Assembly: GCA_024280945.1 (NCBI GenBank)
Contig: JAMXLO010000122.1
Location: 62,001-126,000 of the forward strand
DNA from: Acetobacteraceae bacterium
GTDB lineage: Bacteria > Pseudomonadota > Alphaproteobacteria > Acetobacterales > Acetobacteraceae
Direction: 5' to 3'
DNA: 64,000 nucleotides
Shown piece by piece: positions 1-8,154 of the stretch. The notes beneath the pieces were generated by a model that was not told where the DNA came from, did not search any database, and saw nothing but the letters and a program-made list of their open reading frames with translations. The position numbers and the translations under genes are program-made. Position 1 is the first letter of the stretch. Each line of letters opens with the position of its first letter.

Positions 1-2
1 TT

Positions 3-899
3 GGCTTCGACCGCGCGGTCAACCCGTATCGTGGCTGCGAGCACGGCTGCATCTACTGCTACGCTCGTCCAACGCACGCTTACCTCGGATATTCGCCCGG
101 GCTCGATTTCGAGACAAAGCTGATTTTCAAGCCGGACGTCGCCGATCTGCTGGAGAAGGAGTTGCGCAAGCCAGGCTACGTCGCCAGAACCATGGCGCTC
201 GGGTCCAACACCGACCCGTACCAGCCGGTCGAGCGCACCCTCAAGCTGACACGATCGGTTCTCCAGGTGCTGGACCGTTACAATCATCCGGTCGGCATCG
301 TCACCAAATCGGCCGGCGTCCTGCGGGACCTGGACGTTCTTACGTCGATGGCCGCACGCAGGCTGGTCCGTGTGTATGTGTCCGTGACGACGCTCGATCC
401 GGCGCTGGCGCGCTGCATGGAACCGCGTGCGGCTACCCCGGAGCGAAGGTTGCATGCCATCGCCGAGCTGACACGAGCCGGTGTGCCGGCCGGTGTCATG
501 GTTGCACCGATGATCCCGGGGCTGAACGACGCTGAAATGGAGAAGATCGTCGAGGCAGCCGCCCGCTCTGGCGCACGGCACGCCGGCTACGTTCTGCTTC
601 GCCTGCCACATGAGCTGCGTCAGATGTTCGAGGACTGGCTGGCGACGCACTTCCCCGAACGGGCGAAGCATGTGCTCAGCCTGATCCGTGAAACGCGGGC
701 CGGCGCCCTGAGCGACGCACGCTTCCATCACCGGTTTTCCGGCCAAGGGGTCTACGCCGATCTGCTGTTGCGCCGCTTTGCCCGGGCGACGCGGCAATGG
801 GGCCTGGACGAGGTGCGAGAAGGGCTCGATTGCGGCAAGTTCGCGGTACCGGATGACGGCAGGCCGAAGATCAGCGAAACGCAGATGTCGCTGTTCTAG
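3..899 (+). CDS. PA0069-family radical SAM protein (5' end outside window)
   Basis: The reading frame is open from base 3 and ends at TAG 897-899, so the N-terminus lies before the window; about 298 residues are present. The radical SAM cluster motif CxxxCxxC is visible near the start (CEHGCIYC, roughly bases 33-56), preceded by NPYRG. These features and the following sequence (ALGSNTDPYQPVE, GIVTKS, MVAPMIPGLND) are typical of the PA0069/SplB-like radical SAM family, which is predicted to bind a 4Fe-4S cluster and cleave S-adenosylmethionine. The substrate of the family is not settled as far as I know. The TTG at 162 is internal, not the true start. The gene is directly followed by an MCP-like fragment whose frame is already open inside this gene. 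Confidence 0.9.
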   Translation, partial: GFDRAVNPYRGCEHGCIYCYARPTHAYLGYSPGLDFETKLIFKPDVADLLEKELRKPGYVARTMALGSNTDPYQPVERTLKLTRSVLQVLDRYNHPVGIVTKSAGVLRDLDVLTSMAARRLVRVYVSVTTLDPALARCMEPRAATPERRLHAIAELTRAGVPAGVMVAPMIPGLNDAEMEKIVEAAARSGARHAGYVLLRLPHELRQMFEDWLATHFPERAKHVLSLIRETRAGALSDARFHHRFSGQGVYADLLLRRFARATRQWGLDEVREGLDCGKFAVPDDGRPKISETQMSLF

Positions 900-937
900 G
901 CAAGCCTAGTCCATCGCAGGCTCCATTTGCGGCAGCT

Positions 938-1414
938 GTGGAGGAGCAAGGTGCGGCGACAGCGGAAATCTCCCGCAATGTTGCAGAAGCGGCATCAGCT
1001 GCCAACGAGATGGCAGGGCGTAATGCCGAGGTATCCAGCGAGGCGGAACAAACCGGCAAGCACGCCGCTGAAGTGCGCGAGAATGCCGCCGAGCTGAATA
1101 GCGCAATGGCTGAGTTGCGCCGCTCAGTGAGCGGTCGGGGCAGTGACATGCTCACGGGTGGCGCGGGCGACGACCGCTTCGAGTTCTCTGGGTTCAATGG
1201 CAACGACACGATCGTCGACTTCCAGCAAGGGCTCGATAAGACCGATATCCTTGGATACGCGCTCGACAAGTTCGGCGATCTTGCCGGCCACATCAGTCAG
1301 GTCGGCGCCGACACTCACGTCGATCTGGGAGGCGCGGTCGCCGGGGCCGGGATTATCGTGCTGCGGAACACCCAGATGGCGTCGCTCAGCTCTTCCGACT
1401 TTGCGTTCAAGTAG
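938..1414 (+). pseudogene. Chimeric remnant: chemotaxis-receptor tail joined in frame to an RTX/type I secretion C-terminus
   Basis: Residues 1-65 read as the coiled-coil end of a methyl-accepting chemotaxis protein (AVEEQGAATAEISRNV, then ELNSAMAELRRSV). The frame continues directly into a hemolysin-type calcium-binding end (GRGSDMLTGGAGDDRFEF, NDTIVDFQQG, final SSSDFAFK), the type that carries the C-terminal signal for type I secretion. The MCP part has no membrane segments, ligand domain or signalling hairpin, and its frame is open upstream without a convincing start: the GTG at 938 has no ribosome-binding site and sits inside the conserved AAAVEEQG motif, so translation probably never started there natively. 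I read it as the fusion product of two truncated genes. A functional small secreted protein cannot be excluded, but it would lack an obvious start. Confidence 0.6.
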
Positions 1415-1488
1415 CGAGCAGTTATCAGTCCTGAGTAAGAACACGACGGTGCGTCCTCGTCCGCAGAGGCGCCCGCCGTCGCTGTCAG

Positions 1489-2028
1489 CTACGTCCCGTC
1501 ACCATCGAGAACGATCTCGATGCGCCGATTCCTCGCCCGACCTTCCGGCGTATCATTGGGCGCTACCGGGTTGGCTTCGCCGAAGCCTTTCGCGTTCAGC
1601 AAATTGGGATTCACACCCTGCGACTGGAAGAAGGCCACCGCCTCTGAGGCACGCTTCAGCGACAGGTCGGTGTTGTTGCTGATCCCCATGCGCTGCAGCT
1701 GAGGACCGACTGGCGTGTTGTCGGTATAGCCGATCACCGAGATGGTGGTGTGTTGGAAGTTGCGGAATATCGGCACCATTTTGCTGAGCACGGGCGCACC
1801 AGGACGCAGGTTAAAACCGCCTGACGGATAGAGATAATCGGCACTGGAAGTCAGGGTGATGGTGCCGCTCTGCTTGAACAAGCCACTGACACCGCTGCTT
1901 GTCTCTTGTGAACTGATGATCACGGGCTCACCGGCGAGCGCCGTTTTGAGTTGCTGATCAAGTGTTTGTAGATGGTTCGCACACCCCGCCAGCAATGCAA
2001 GTGCAAGACCGAGCAGCCATTTCGACAT
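1489..2028 (-). CDS. OmpA-family lipoprotein
   Basis: A protein of 179 residues starting at ATG 2028. A longer frame begins at 2100, but the inner start directly precedes a lipoprotein signal peptide (MSKWLLGLALALLAGC), so the mature protein should begin at Cys16 and be lipid-anchored. The C-terminal half is an OmpA-like peptidoglycan-binding domain: SVIGYTDNTP, then ASEAVAFFQSQGV, GFGEANPVAPNDT and GRARNRRIEIVL, which hold the family's conserved D and R residues. Role by family: non-covalent anchoring of the outer membrane to the cell wall. It lies just downstream of the isomerase gene on the same strand, so the two may be co-transcribed. A weak GGGGAAA lies upstream of the start. Confidence 0.85.
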   Translation of the reverse strand: MSKWLLGLALALLAGCANHLQTLDQQLKTALAGEPVIISSQETSSGVSGLFKQSGTITLTSSADYLYPSGGFNLRPGAPVLSKMVPIFRNFQHTTISVIGYTDNTPVGPQLQRMGISNNTDLSLKRASEAVAFFQSQGVNPNLLNAKGFGEANPVAPNDTPEGRARNRRIEIVLDGDGT

Positions 2029-2096
2029 GGTATTTCCCCGTTTTGTCTTGCCGCGAGGCACCGTCATATCGACTTCCCCTGCCAGTGCATAGAACG

Positions 2097-2705
2097 TCAT
2101 GCTCCGTGCGCCAGCTTCCGCTCGACGAAATCCAGCCGGTCCTGACCCCAGAATATCTCGTCACCGATGACATAGCTCGGGGCGCCGAACACGCCACGCG
2201 CGAGAGCCGTCTGGGTGTCGGCATTGCGGCGTTCGGTCCAGCGCGGCTCTGCACCGAGTTGCATCACGGCATCGGCATCCAGCCCCACCTCGGCGATCAG
2301 CTTCGCGAGTGTGGCCGGGTCGCCAGGGTTCAGCTCGTCCTGCCATACCGCCTTCAGCACGCGATGCGCCAGCCGGATTGCCGGCGCGTCGCCCTGGGTC
2401 TCGCGCAGCGCAATGACGCAGGGTGCGGAGCGCTCCTCGCTAGACGGAAAGAACTTGGGCTCGACGTTGATCGGCACGCCAAGAAAGTCGCGCCAGCGGC
2501 GCAGCTCCATCAGCCGATAGGCCTGACGTTGCGGGGCTCGCTTCGGCAATGGCAGGCCGCCGGAGCCGGCGAAGACGGTCCCGAAGTCCACCGGATAGAT
2601 GCGCAGGCTGGCGCCATGCTTCGCCGCCAGCGCCTCGATGCGCGCAGCACCCAGATGCGTCCATGGCGAGTTCAGCGAGGCGTAGTAGTCGATGTGCTCA
2701 GCCAA
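2097..2705 (-). CDS. 2-hydroxychromene-2-carboxylate isomerase family protein (DsbA fold)
   Basis: A 202-residue protein of the kappa-GST/DsbA-fold isomerase family. Visible family features are the N-terminal IDYYASLNSPWTHLG segment, where the catalytic serine of the family replaces the CxxC of DsbA, and the C-terminal ARGVFGAPSYVIGDEIFWGQDRL segment with the cis-proline (GAPSY). The best known member (NahD) acts in naphthalene catabolism, using glutathione. No other naphthalene genes are nearby, so the substrate here is unknown and a general glutathione-dependent isomerase role is the safer reading. The gene is divergent from the metallo-hydrolase at 2777 with a spacing of about 70 bases. 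Confidence 0.85.
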   Translation of the reverse strand: MAEHIDYYASLNSPWTHLGAARIEALAAKHGASLRIYPVDFGTVFAGSGGLPLPKRAPQRQAYRLMELRRWRDFLGVPINVEPKFFPSSEERSAPCVIALRETQGDAPAIRLAHRVLKAVWQDELNPGDPATLAKLIAEVGLDADAVMQLGAEPRWTERRNADTQTALARGVFGAPSYVIGDEIFWGQDRLDFVERKLAHGA

Positions 2706-2776
2706 TTCGGTCTCCTCCCACGTCGGCGGCGATCGTGATACGGCGGCAGCCGCGGCACAATATTGGAGGCACGGGC

Positions 2777-3631
2777 ATGTCCAAGTGGCGGATCGGCGAT
2801 GTGACGGTGACGAAGGTCGTCGAGCTGGAGGTCACCGGAGGCAGCCGGTTCATCCTGCCGCAGGCGACACGGGAGGAAATCCAGCCGATCGCCTGGCTGC
2901 GTCCACATTTCGCCGACGAGGACGGCAGGCTGCGCATGAGCATCCACAGCCTGATCGTGGAGACGCCGACGCGGCGGATCGTGGTCGATACCTGCCTGGG
3001 CAACGATAAGCAGAACCGGCGCATCCCGACCTGGAACGATCTGCACGGCCCGTTCCTGCAGGACCTGGCCACCGCCGGTTATCCGCGCGAGTCGATCGAC
3101 ACGGTGCTGTGCACGCACCTGCACGTGGACCATGTCGGCTGGAACACCATGCTGGTCGAGGGCAAATGGGTACCGACATTTCCTCGCGCGCGCTATCTGA
3201 TGGGACGCATTGAATACGCACATTGGTCGAAGCCGCAGGGGCGCGAGGACATGGCGGCGGTGTTCGGCGACTCGGTGCAGCCGGTATTCGACGCGGGTCT
3301 CGTCGATCTGGTGGAGACCGATGCGCGCGTCTGCGACGAGATCGACTTGGTGCCGACGATCGGCCATACGCCCGGTCATGTCAGTGTTCGCATTCGCTCG
3401 CGTGGCGAAGAGGCGCTGATCACTGGCGACTTCATGCACCACCCGTGTCAGATCGCGCATCCCGAATGGGCTTCGACCGCAGACTCCGATCCTGTGCAAG
3501 GACAGCGGACCCGCGAGGTGATGTTCGAGCGACTGGCGGGAACCCCGGTGCTGGTGATCGGCACTCACTTTGCCGGCGCGACCGCAGGGCGGATCGTGCG
3601 CGACGGGGAGACCTACCGGCTGGACGTGTGA
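2777..3631 (+). CDS. MBL-fold metallo-hydrolase
   Basis: A 284-residue protein. ATG 2777 is chosen over an upstream open frame because GGAGGC lies 7 bases before it and homologous sequence begins there. The zinc-binding motif HxHxDH is at H114, H116, D118 and H119 (THLHVDH). Downstream metal ligands are seen in IGHTPGHVSV and LITGDFMHHP, and in the final GTHFAG. The pattern (a leading RIGDVTVTKVVE and HVGWNT after the motif) matches a large group of MBL-fold hydrolases related to AHL lactonases and alkylsulfatase-like enzymes. The substrate cannot be told from sequence. It converges on the class V aminotransferase gene, with only six bases between the stops. Confidence 0.9.
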   Translation: MSKWRIGDVTVTKVVELEVTGGSRFILPQATREEIQPIAWLRPHFADEDGRLRMSIHSLIVETPTRRIVVDTCLGNDKQNRRIPTWNDLHGPFLQDLATAGYPRESIDTVLCTHLHVDHVGWNTMLVEGKWVPTFPRARYLMGRIEYAHWSKPQGREDMAAVFGDSVQPVFDAGLVDLVETDARVCDEIDLVPTIGHTPGHVSVRIRSRGEEALITGDFMHHPCQIAHPEWASTADSDPVQGQRTREVMFERLAGTPVLVIGTHFAGATAGRIVRDGETYRLDV

Positions 3632-3637
3632 TCCGGC

Positions 3638-4834
3638 TTACGCCGGCACTTGCTCGCCGAGCCAGTCGATCGCCGCCTGTGTTCCGCCGCGGCCATGCGG
3701 GATGCGCAGCGCCGCCAACGCCATCTCGACCACGCTGAGCGTGCCCAGGATCATCGGCGCGTTGACATGGCCCATATGTGCGACGCGGAACGCCTTGCCG
3801 GACAGCTCGCCGATGCCATGGCCCAGCACGACCCCGCACTGCTCCTCGCAATAGGAGCGCAGCGCCACGGGGTCGTATCCGTTGGTCAAGACTGGCGTGA
3901 CGGTGTCACAGCGCTCGGCTGGCTCGATGACATTGAAGCCGATCACCTGGCCTTCCGCCCAGACTGTGACCGCACGCCGTACCGCCTCGGCCAACAGACG
4001 GTGACGATGGAACACGTTCGGCAACCCCTCCGCGAACAGCAGGTCGAGCGCCTGACGCAACGCGTACAGCAGATGTTCGGGCGGGGTGCCGGCGTATTTC
4101 TGGTAGTGCTGTTCTCCGTCACGCTCGGTCCAGTCCCAGTACGGGGTGCGCAGGTCGGCCCGCTTGTGCGCCTCGCGCGCGCGTTCATTGGCGGCGACGA
4201 AGCCCAGACCCGGCGGCGCCATCAGGCCCTTTTGCGAGCCCGACATCGCTACATCGACCCCCCAGTCATCCATGTCGAACGGCATACAGCCGAGGGAGGC
4301 CACAGCGTCCACCATCAGCAGTGCGTCGTGCCCGGCTGCACGGATCGCCTGGCCGATCGCGGGAATGTCGTTCACCACGCCCGAGGCGGTGTCGATCTGC
4401 GCCACCAGCACGGCCTTGAAGCCTCCGCCGGAGGATGACTTACGATCAGCCTTCAGGCGCGCCTCGACCTCGGCCGGGCGGACGGCGTGGCGCATGCCGC
4501 CTTTCAGCACCTCGACCTCGACACCCATGCGGCGGGCATGCTCGCCCCAGCTGAGGGCAAATCGACCGCTCTCCAACACCAGGATTCTGTCGCCGCGGGA
4601 CAGGACGTTGGTGAGGGCCGCCTCCCACGCGCCATGGCCATTGGCTGCGTAGATGTAGGCGCGACCCTTGGTGTTGAACACGCGCGCGACGTCCCGCATC
4701 AGCCCGTCCGTCAGCGCCAGCAGCGGACCGGAATAGATCTCCACGGCCGGGCGATGCATCGCCCGCAGCACTTCGTCGGGCACGGTTGTGGGGCCCGGAA
4801 TGGCCAGGAATTCGCGGCCGGCACGTACGCTCAT
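3638..4834 (-). CDS. Class V aminotransferase, alanine/serine--glyoxylate type
   Basis: A PLP enzyme of 398 residues with the layout of serine-glyoxylate or alanine-glyoxylate aminotransferase: the N-terminal PGPTTVP, the glycine-rich AANGHGAWEAAL, the PLP-aspartate in VDAVASLG (D176) and the Schiff-base lysine in SGSQKGLMAPPG (K202), then a C-terminal RVAHMGH that is typical of this subgroup. It would transfer an amino group to glyoxylate, giving glycine plus hydroxypyruvate or pyruvate, a step of the serine cycle or photorespiratory-type metabolism. No other serine-cycle genes are near. Upstream is a short hairpin (4848-4866) and an AGGAAAAG ribosome-binding site. A MaoC-like gene lies upstream on the same strand. 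Confidence 0.88.
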   Translation of the reverse strand: MSVRAGREFLAIPGPTTVPDEVLRAMHRPAVEIYSGPLLALTDGLMRDVARVFNTKGRAYIYAANGHGAWEAALTNVLSRGDRILVLESGRFALSWGEHARRMGVEVEVLKGGMRHAVRPAEVEARLKADRKSSSGGGFKAVLVAQIDTASGVVNDIPAIGQAIRAAGHDALLMVDAVASLGCMPFDMDDWGVDVAMSGSQKGLMAPPGLGFVAANERAREAHKRADLRTPYWDWTERDGEQHYQKYAGTPPEHLLYALRQALDLLFAEGLPNVFHRHRLLAEAVRRAVTVWAEGQVIGFNVIEPAERCDTVTPVLTNGYDPVALRSYCEEQCGVVLGHGIGELSGKAFRVAHMGHVNAPMILGTLSVVEMALAALRIPHGRGGTQAAIDWLGEQVPA

Positions 4835-4847
4835 TCGGACTTTTCCT

Positions 4848-4866
4848 CCGCGCCACTCTGGCGCGG
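4848..4866 (-). promoter_or_regulatory. Hairpin next to the ribosome-binding site of the class V aminotransferase gene
   Basis: CCGCGCC and GGCGCGG form a 7-base stem with a 5-base loop. On the minus strand it ends right at the AGGAAAAG ribosome-binding site for ATG 4834. It could hold the site open or limit read-through from the MaoC-like gene; there is no T-tract. Confidence 0.3.
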
Positions 4867-4908
4867 CGGAGAGCGTAGCACGAATGGACCGAGCCGCCTC
4901 TGCCCGCG

Positions 4909-5370
4909 TCAGCTCTCCCTACACTTGATCATCCGCAGCGGCGTATAGGTCAGCGCCACAGAGCCATCCTGCTTCACCACCTGGTTGCGCGTCCTCACGA
5001 GTCCGCGACCTGAGCGATTGCGCGACAGGCGAGCCTCGATGACCTCACACTCCACGTGGATCGTGTCGCCGGCGAACACCGGCTTCTCCACGTTGAACTC
5101 CATGTGCAGGAAGGCGAAGCCGGTGTGCTGCATGGTGGCCTGCACCAGCAGGCCCTCGGCGAAGCAGTAGCTCAGCGCCGCCGGCGCCAAGCGCTGCTTG
5201 ATGTCCGACTCCTCGCGCAGGAACTCGGTGTTGGTGAACAGCACCTCTACCATCCCGGTGCAGTTGACGAAGTTGGTGATGTCAGCCTCGGTCACCGTGC
5301 GGCCGATAGTGCGGAAGCGCCGCCCCACCGGGAGATCTTCGAAGTAAAGCCCCAGTCCAACCGTATCCAT
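4909..5370 (-). CDS. MaoC-like hot-dog fold dehydratase
   Basis: A 153-residue single-domain hot-dog protein of the MaoC/R-hydratase type. The segments YFEDLPVGRRFRTIGRTVTEADITNF and AGDTIHVECEVIEARLSRNRSGRGLV are characteristic; enzymes of this family hydrate enoyl-CoA or mesaconyl-type thioesters. The usual catalytic D-x4-H pair is not clear: the segment after TEADITNFVN reads CTGMVEVLF instead of the usual TGDxNPxH, so the activity may be altered or the protein may act as a binding subunit. The gene begins two bases from the stop of the alpha/beta hydrolase gene on the same strand, so the two are probably one transcript. Confidence 0.8.
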   Translation of the reverse strand: MDTVGLGLYFEDLPVGRRFRTIGRTVTEADITNFVNCTGMVEVLFTNTEFLREESDIKQRLAPAALSYCFAEGLLVQATMQHTGFAFLHMEFNVEKPVFAGDTIHVECEVIEARLSRNRSGRGLVRTRNQVVKQDGSVALTYTPLRMIKCRES

Positions 5371-5372
5371 GT

Positions 5373-7394
5373 CTACAGCACCCGATACACGTCCCAGGTT
5401 TCATGCGCCGCGGCGATCAGCCGGTCTGCATCCTCTTGCAGCAGCAGGCGCTCGGCCACCAGTCGCTCGGTCGCCAACGCCAATTGCCTCGCCCAGGCCT
5501 CGCGTGACGGATAGCGTGCCTCGAGCGAGAGCCGCGGGTCGCCATTGCGCTGCCGCTCTGCTTCGGTCGCGGCAAATGGGATCATCGAACCCTGAACGGT
5601 GAACAGCTCGCCCTCGGCAAATCCGTCCGACCGCAGAGACCAGCCAGCAAACGTCGCCAGCGGCGCATCCAGCAGCGGATGGCGTAAGCCACCCAGCGCG
5701 TTGCCATCGGCATCGGTCGGCTGCACGAACACCGGATAGGATACGCTTTCCACCGGCGGCTCGACCGAATGATCGCGCAGCCGCAGTTCGTTCAGCCGGG
5801 TCGGGAAGTTTACCCGCGGCAGCTTCGGAAACCGCTCGCGCGCCTCGTGCAGTGGCACCAGCGTCCCTGCAGTGCGCGACGGGAAGCGACTGTCAGGCGG
5901 CGGCGTCCCGTGTTCCACCCATTCGGTGAGCGCCAAAAGCAGCGCACGCATGAACGCACCATACCCGAGCTGATTCCCCGGCAACTGCATCGCTGGCTTG
6001 GTCAGTGGCCGGAATGGCGCATGCGGCACCCCGGTCACCGTATAGATGCGCACCTCGTCGGGCATGATGATGTCGTTGCCGCTGGTGTCGGTGGCCACCA
6101 GAGATGCGCGTGCCTGCCAGACGTCGCTTTCGGTATCCAGGTGCAGCACCTTTGGACAGACGCCCTGCGCACGCGCGCGGTCCAGGATGCCGCCCATCCG
6201 GCCGCTGATGGGGTCGCTCAAATTGGGATAGCTGAACGGAAACTGATCGTCGCCATAGGAGTGGTCCTCATGCTGGCGCGAGTAGCGCCCCGCCTGGGCG
6301 AATGGCCAGTTGATGCAGGTGCGCCGCGATCCGGCGACCACAGGCAGGATGCCATCGAATACATGGCGTCCCTTCAGGTCCTGATTAAAGCCTAGCCCGG
6401 TCAGATCGCGCAGCACGCGTCCGCTCTGAGAGATGCCGAAACCCAGGGTGTGGCGGATGCCGTGCGCAAGCGGATTGCCGTCCGCCTCATGGCGCAGATA
6501 CGAAACCAGGTCGCGGATGGCGGCAAACCCGATGCCCATCACCATCGGGTCGCGACCACGATATATAAATTCGTATATCGCTCCCCGATCAAATCCCTGA
6601 GCGGTCGGCCTGGTGATCTCGATGTGATGATCGTCGATCAGCCGCCAGGCGAGACCGGCCGGCGTGGTGCGTGGATCGGCTTCGCGCTCGCGCACCGTGA
6701 GGGTCGCATCAGCAGCGTCCGCAACAGGATATACCAAGGTGCCGATGAAACGACCGTCCGATACCTCTTCGATGTTGTTGTCGCCGAGCAGGCCAGTCGT
6801 TTCGGCGATGAATTCCTCGCGCACGATGCCGGTGATGTCGGGGACGGTGGGGAAGCGTGCAGTAAGCCTGTCGTTGCCGGGTGGTACGTCGCCCTGCCAA
6901 CCGCTCCACACGACGGTGAAGCCGTGCCGCATCAGAAAGCCATTGCCGGCATGCTGCGGGTGGCCTCCCTCCGGCGCGCCATTCAGTCGGGGCATGATCA
7001 GCTGATTGCCGCGGTTGGGCACATCGTAGATCAGCCAGCCGTTGCCGCGCCGTCGTTCGATCGGCTTCAGAATGCGGAACTCGCTCTGATACTCGACCAG
7101 CCCGCTTGCATTGCGCGGTGCCTTGTCGAGATAGGTGATGCCGATGTTCCGCGGGTGCTCCGGGTCGAGCACGCCGTGGACCGTCCCGTGCAGACGCTCG
7201 TATGCGCCTATCGCGCCCAATTGTGCTCCACCGAATACCGGTGTTTCACGCTCGGTGATTTCGAACCGCTGCACGCCGCTGCTACTGCTCATGCCGCCCC
7301 CCGTCCACCACAAGCCTAGCGACAGGATCATTGCGACGAAAGTCGATAGCGAGACTCTATCACGATATGGCGAGACCGGCCTCTGATACCTCAC
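5373..7394 (-). CDS. Large alpha/beta hydrolase domain-containing protein
   Basis: A 673-residue protein matching the long alpha/beta-hydrolase group found near catabolic genes (family name from memory: alpha/beta hydrolase domain, about 600-700 residues). The probable nucleophile elbow is GISQSGR with S324, and a candidate histidine lies in VTGVPHAPFRP. The N-terminus has a hydrophobic stretch (LSTFVAMILSLGLWW) that may be a signal peptide or anchor; a second ATG at 7292 would remove it, so the start is uncertain. Role by family: ester or lactone hydrolysis, substrate unknown. The neighbours (MaoC-like protein, aminotransferase, MBL hydrolase) suggest a small catabolic group. Confidence 0.82.
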   Translation of the reverse strand: MRYQRPVSPYRDRVSLSTFVAMILSLGLWWTGGGMSSSSGVQRFEITERETPVFGGAQLGAIGAYERLHGTVHGVLDPEHPRNIGITYLDKAPRNASGLVEYQSEFRILKPIERRRGNGWLIYDVPNRGNQLIMPRLNGAPEGGHPQHAGNGFLMRHGFTVVWSGWQGDVPPGNDRLTARFPTVPDITGIVREEFIAETTGLLGDNNIEEVSDGRFIGTLVYPVADAADATLTVREREADPRTTPAGLAWRLIDDHHIEITRPTAQGFDRGAIYEFIYRGRDPMVMGIGFAAIRDLVSYLRHEADGNPLAHGIRHTLGFGISQSGRVLRDLTGLGFNQDLKGRHVFDGILPVVAGSRRTCINWPFAQAGRYSRQHEDHSYGDDQFPFSYPNLSDPISGRMGGILDRARAQGVCPKVLHLDTESDVWQARASLVATDTSGNDIIMPDEVRIYTVTGVPHAPFRPLTKPAMQLPGNQLGYGAFMRALLLALTEWVEHGTPPPDSRFPSRTAGTLVPLHEARERFPKLPRVNFPTRLNELRLRDHSVEPPVESVSYPVFVQPTDADGNALGGLRHPLLDAPLATFAGWSLRSDGFAEGELFTVQGSMIPFAATEAERQRNGDPRLSLEARYPSREAWARQLALATERLVAERLLLQEDADRLIAAAHETWDVYRVL

Positions 7395-7630
7395 GGCGAA
7401 AGGAGAATTGCGCCGATAGCAGTCACGCTTCTGTGCGGAGCTGACTTATCAGTCTTGCTGATGCGGCCGATCCTGCGCTCACGGCAGTAGATGTGCCGCT
7501 CCGAAGGCGCATGTTAGCATAACGAATCAGAATTCTTGCGCGGTTCAAGGTCGTGTCATTTGTCTTGTAACTCTGTCCTTTCCGCCACAGGTCCGTCAGT
7601 GACGACACTTTCAGCACCAGGAGACCAATC
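7395..7630. other. Divergent intergenic region between the alpha/beta hydrolase and the sigma factor
   Basis: 236 bases between two divergent genes, presumably holding both promoters. An AGGAG sequence lies 8 bases before the sigma-factor start. I looked for a GGAAC-N16-CGTT type ECF promoter that would point to autoregulation and did not see one. A 69-codon frame on the minus strand has no recognisable content and no ribosome-binding site. Confidence 0.5.
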
Positions 7631-8122
7631 ATGCCGCAGGATTTTCAGGAGCAATTGATCGAGTTCTTGCCAAAAATGCGTGTTTGGGCGCTAGCATTGA
7701 CCCGTAACCGCGCAGCGGCCGAGGACCTCACGCAGGACGTCGCGACCAAGGCCCTGGTTGCCAAGGATTGCTTTACACCGGGCACCAATTTCTCTGCCTG
7801 GGTACATCGCATTATGGTCAATCATTTCATCAGCGGTGTTCGGAGCCGCCGTGAATACGCCGATGTCGATACGGTACCCGAGCTGCCGGTGCCGGCGGCC
7901 CACGAGGACCGAACGGCGTTGCGCGAACTCGGCTGGGCGCTCGACCGGCTGCCGCACGATCAGCGCGAGGCACTCTCGATGATCGTGCTGCAGGAGCAGT
8001 CATACGAGGACGCCGCCGAGGTGACCGGCTGTGCGATCGGAACGCTGAAGAGTCGCGTGCACCGGGCGCGCCTGCAGCTCCGGGCTTACCTGACCGGTGA
8101 ACAGACCGCCGCGGCCGCATAG
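7631..8122 (+). CDS. ECF-like sigma-70 family RNA polymerase sigma factor
   Basis: A 163-residue protein with only regions 2 and 4, the size of an ECF sigma factor. Region 2 is visible in ALTRNRAAAEDLTQDVATKAL and the -10 recognition segment FSAWVHRIMVNHFI. Region 4 is visible in ALDRLPHDQREALSMIVLQEQSYEDAAEVTGCAIGTLKSRVHRARLQLR, containing the helix-turn-helix that reads the -35 element. The start at ATG 7631 has AGGAG eight bases upstream. No anti-sigma gene or NepR/PhyR partner is adjacent; the next gene, egtD, runs toward it. The signal and regulon are unknown. Confidence 0.9.
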   Translation: MPQDFQEQLIEFLPKMRVWALALTRNRAAAEDLTQDVATKALVAKDCFTPGTNFSAWVHRIMVNHFISGVRSRREYADVDTVPELPVPAAHEDRTALRELGWALDRLPHDQREALSMIVLQEQSYEDAAEVTGCAIGTLKSRVHRARLQLRAYLTGEQTAAAA

Positions 8123-8129
8123 CAACTGG

Positions 8130-8154
8130 GGCAGGGGCCGTTACGGCCCCTGCC
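8130..8154. terminator. Hairpin between convergent sigma factor and egtD genes
   Basis: A perfect 10-base stem (GGCAGGGGCC / GGCCCCTGCC) with a 5-base loop begins 7 bases after the sigma-factor stop and overlaps the last codons of egtD (stop 8141). It is placed to terminate both convergent transcripts, but there is no T-tract on either side, so termination efficiency is uncertain. Confidence 0.5.

Noticed and set aside
7423-7632. A 69-codon frame on the minus strand before the sigma factor, possibly an anti-sigma factor
   Set aside because: No membrane segment, zinc motif or ribosome-binding site, and it overlaps the sigma-factor start region.
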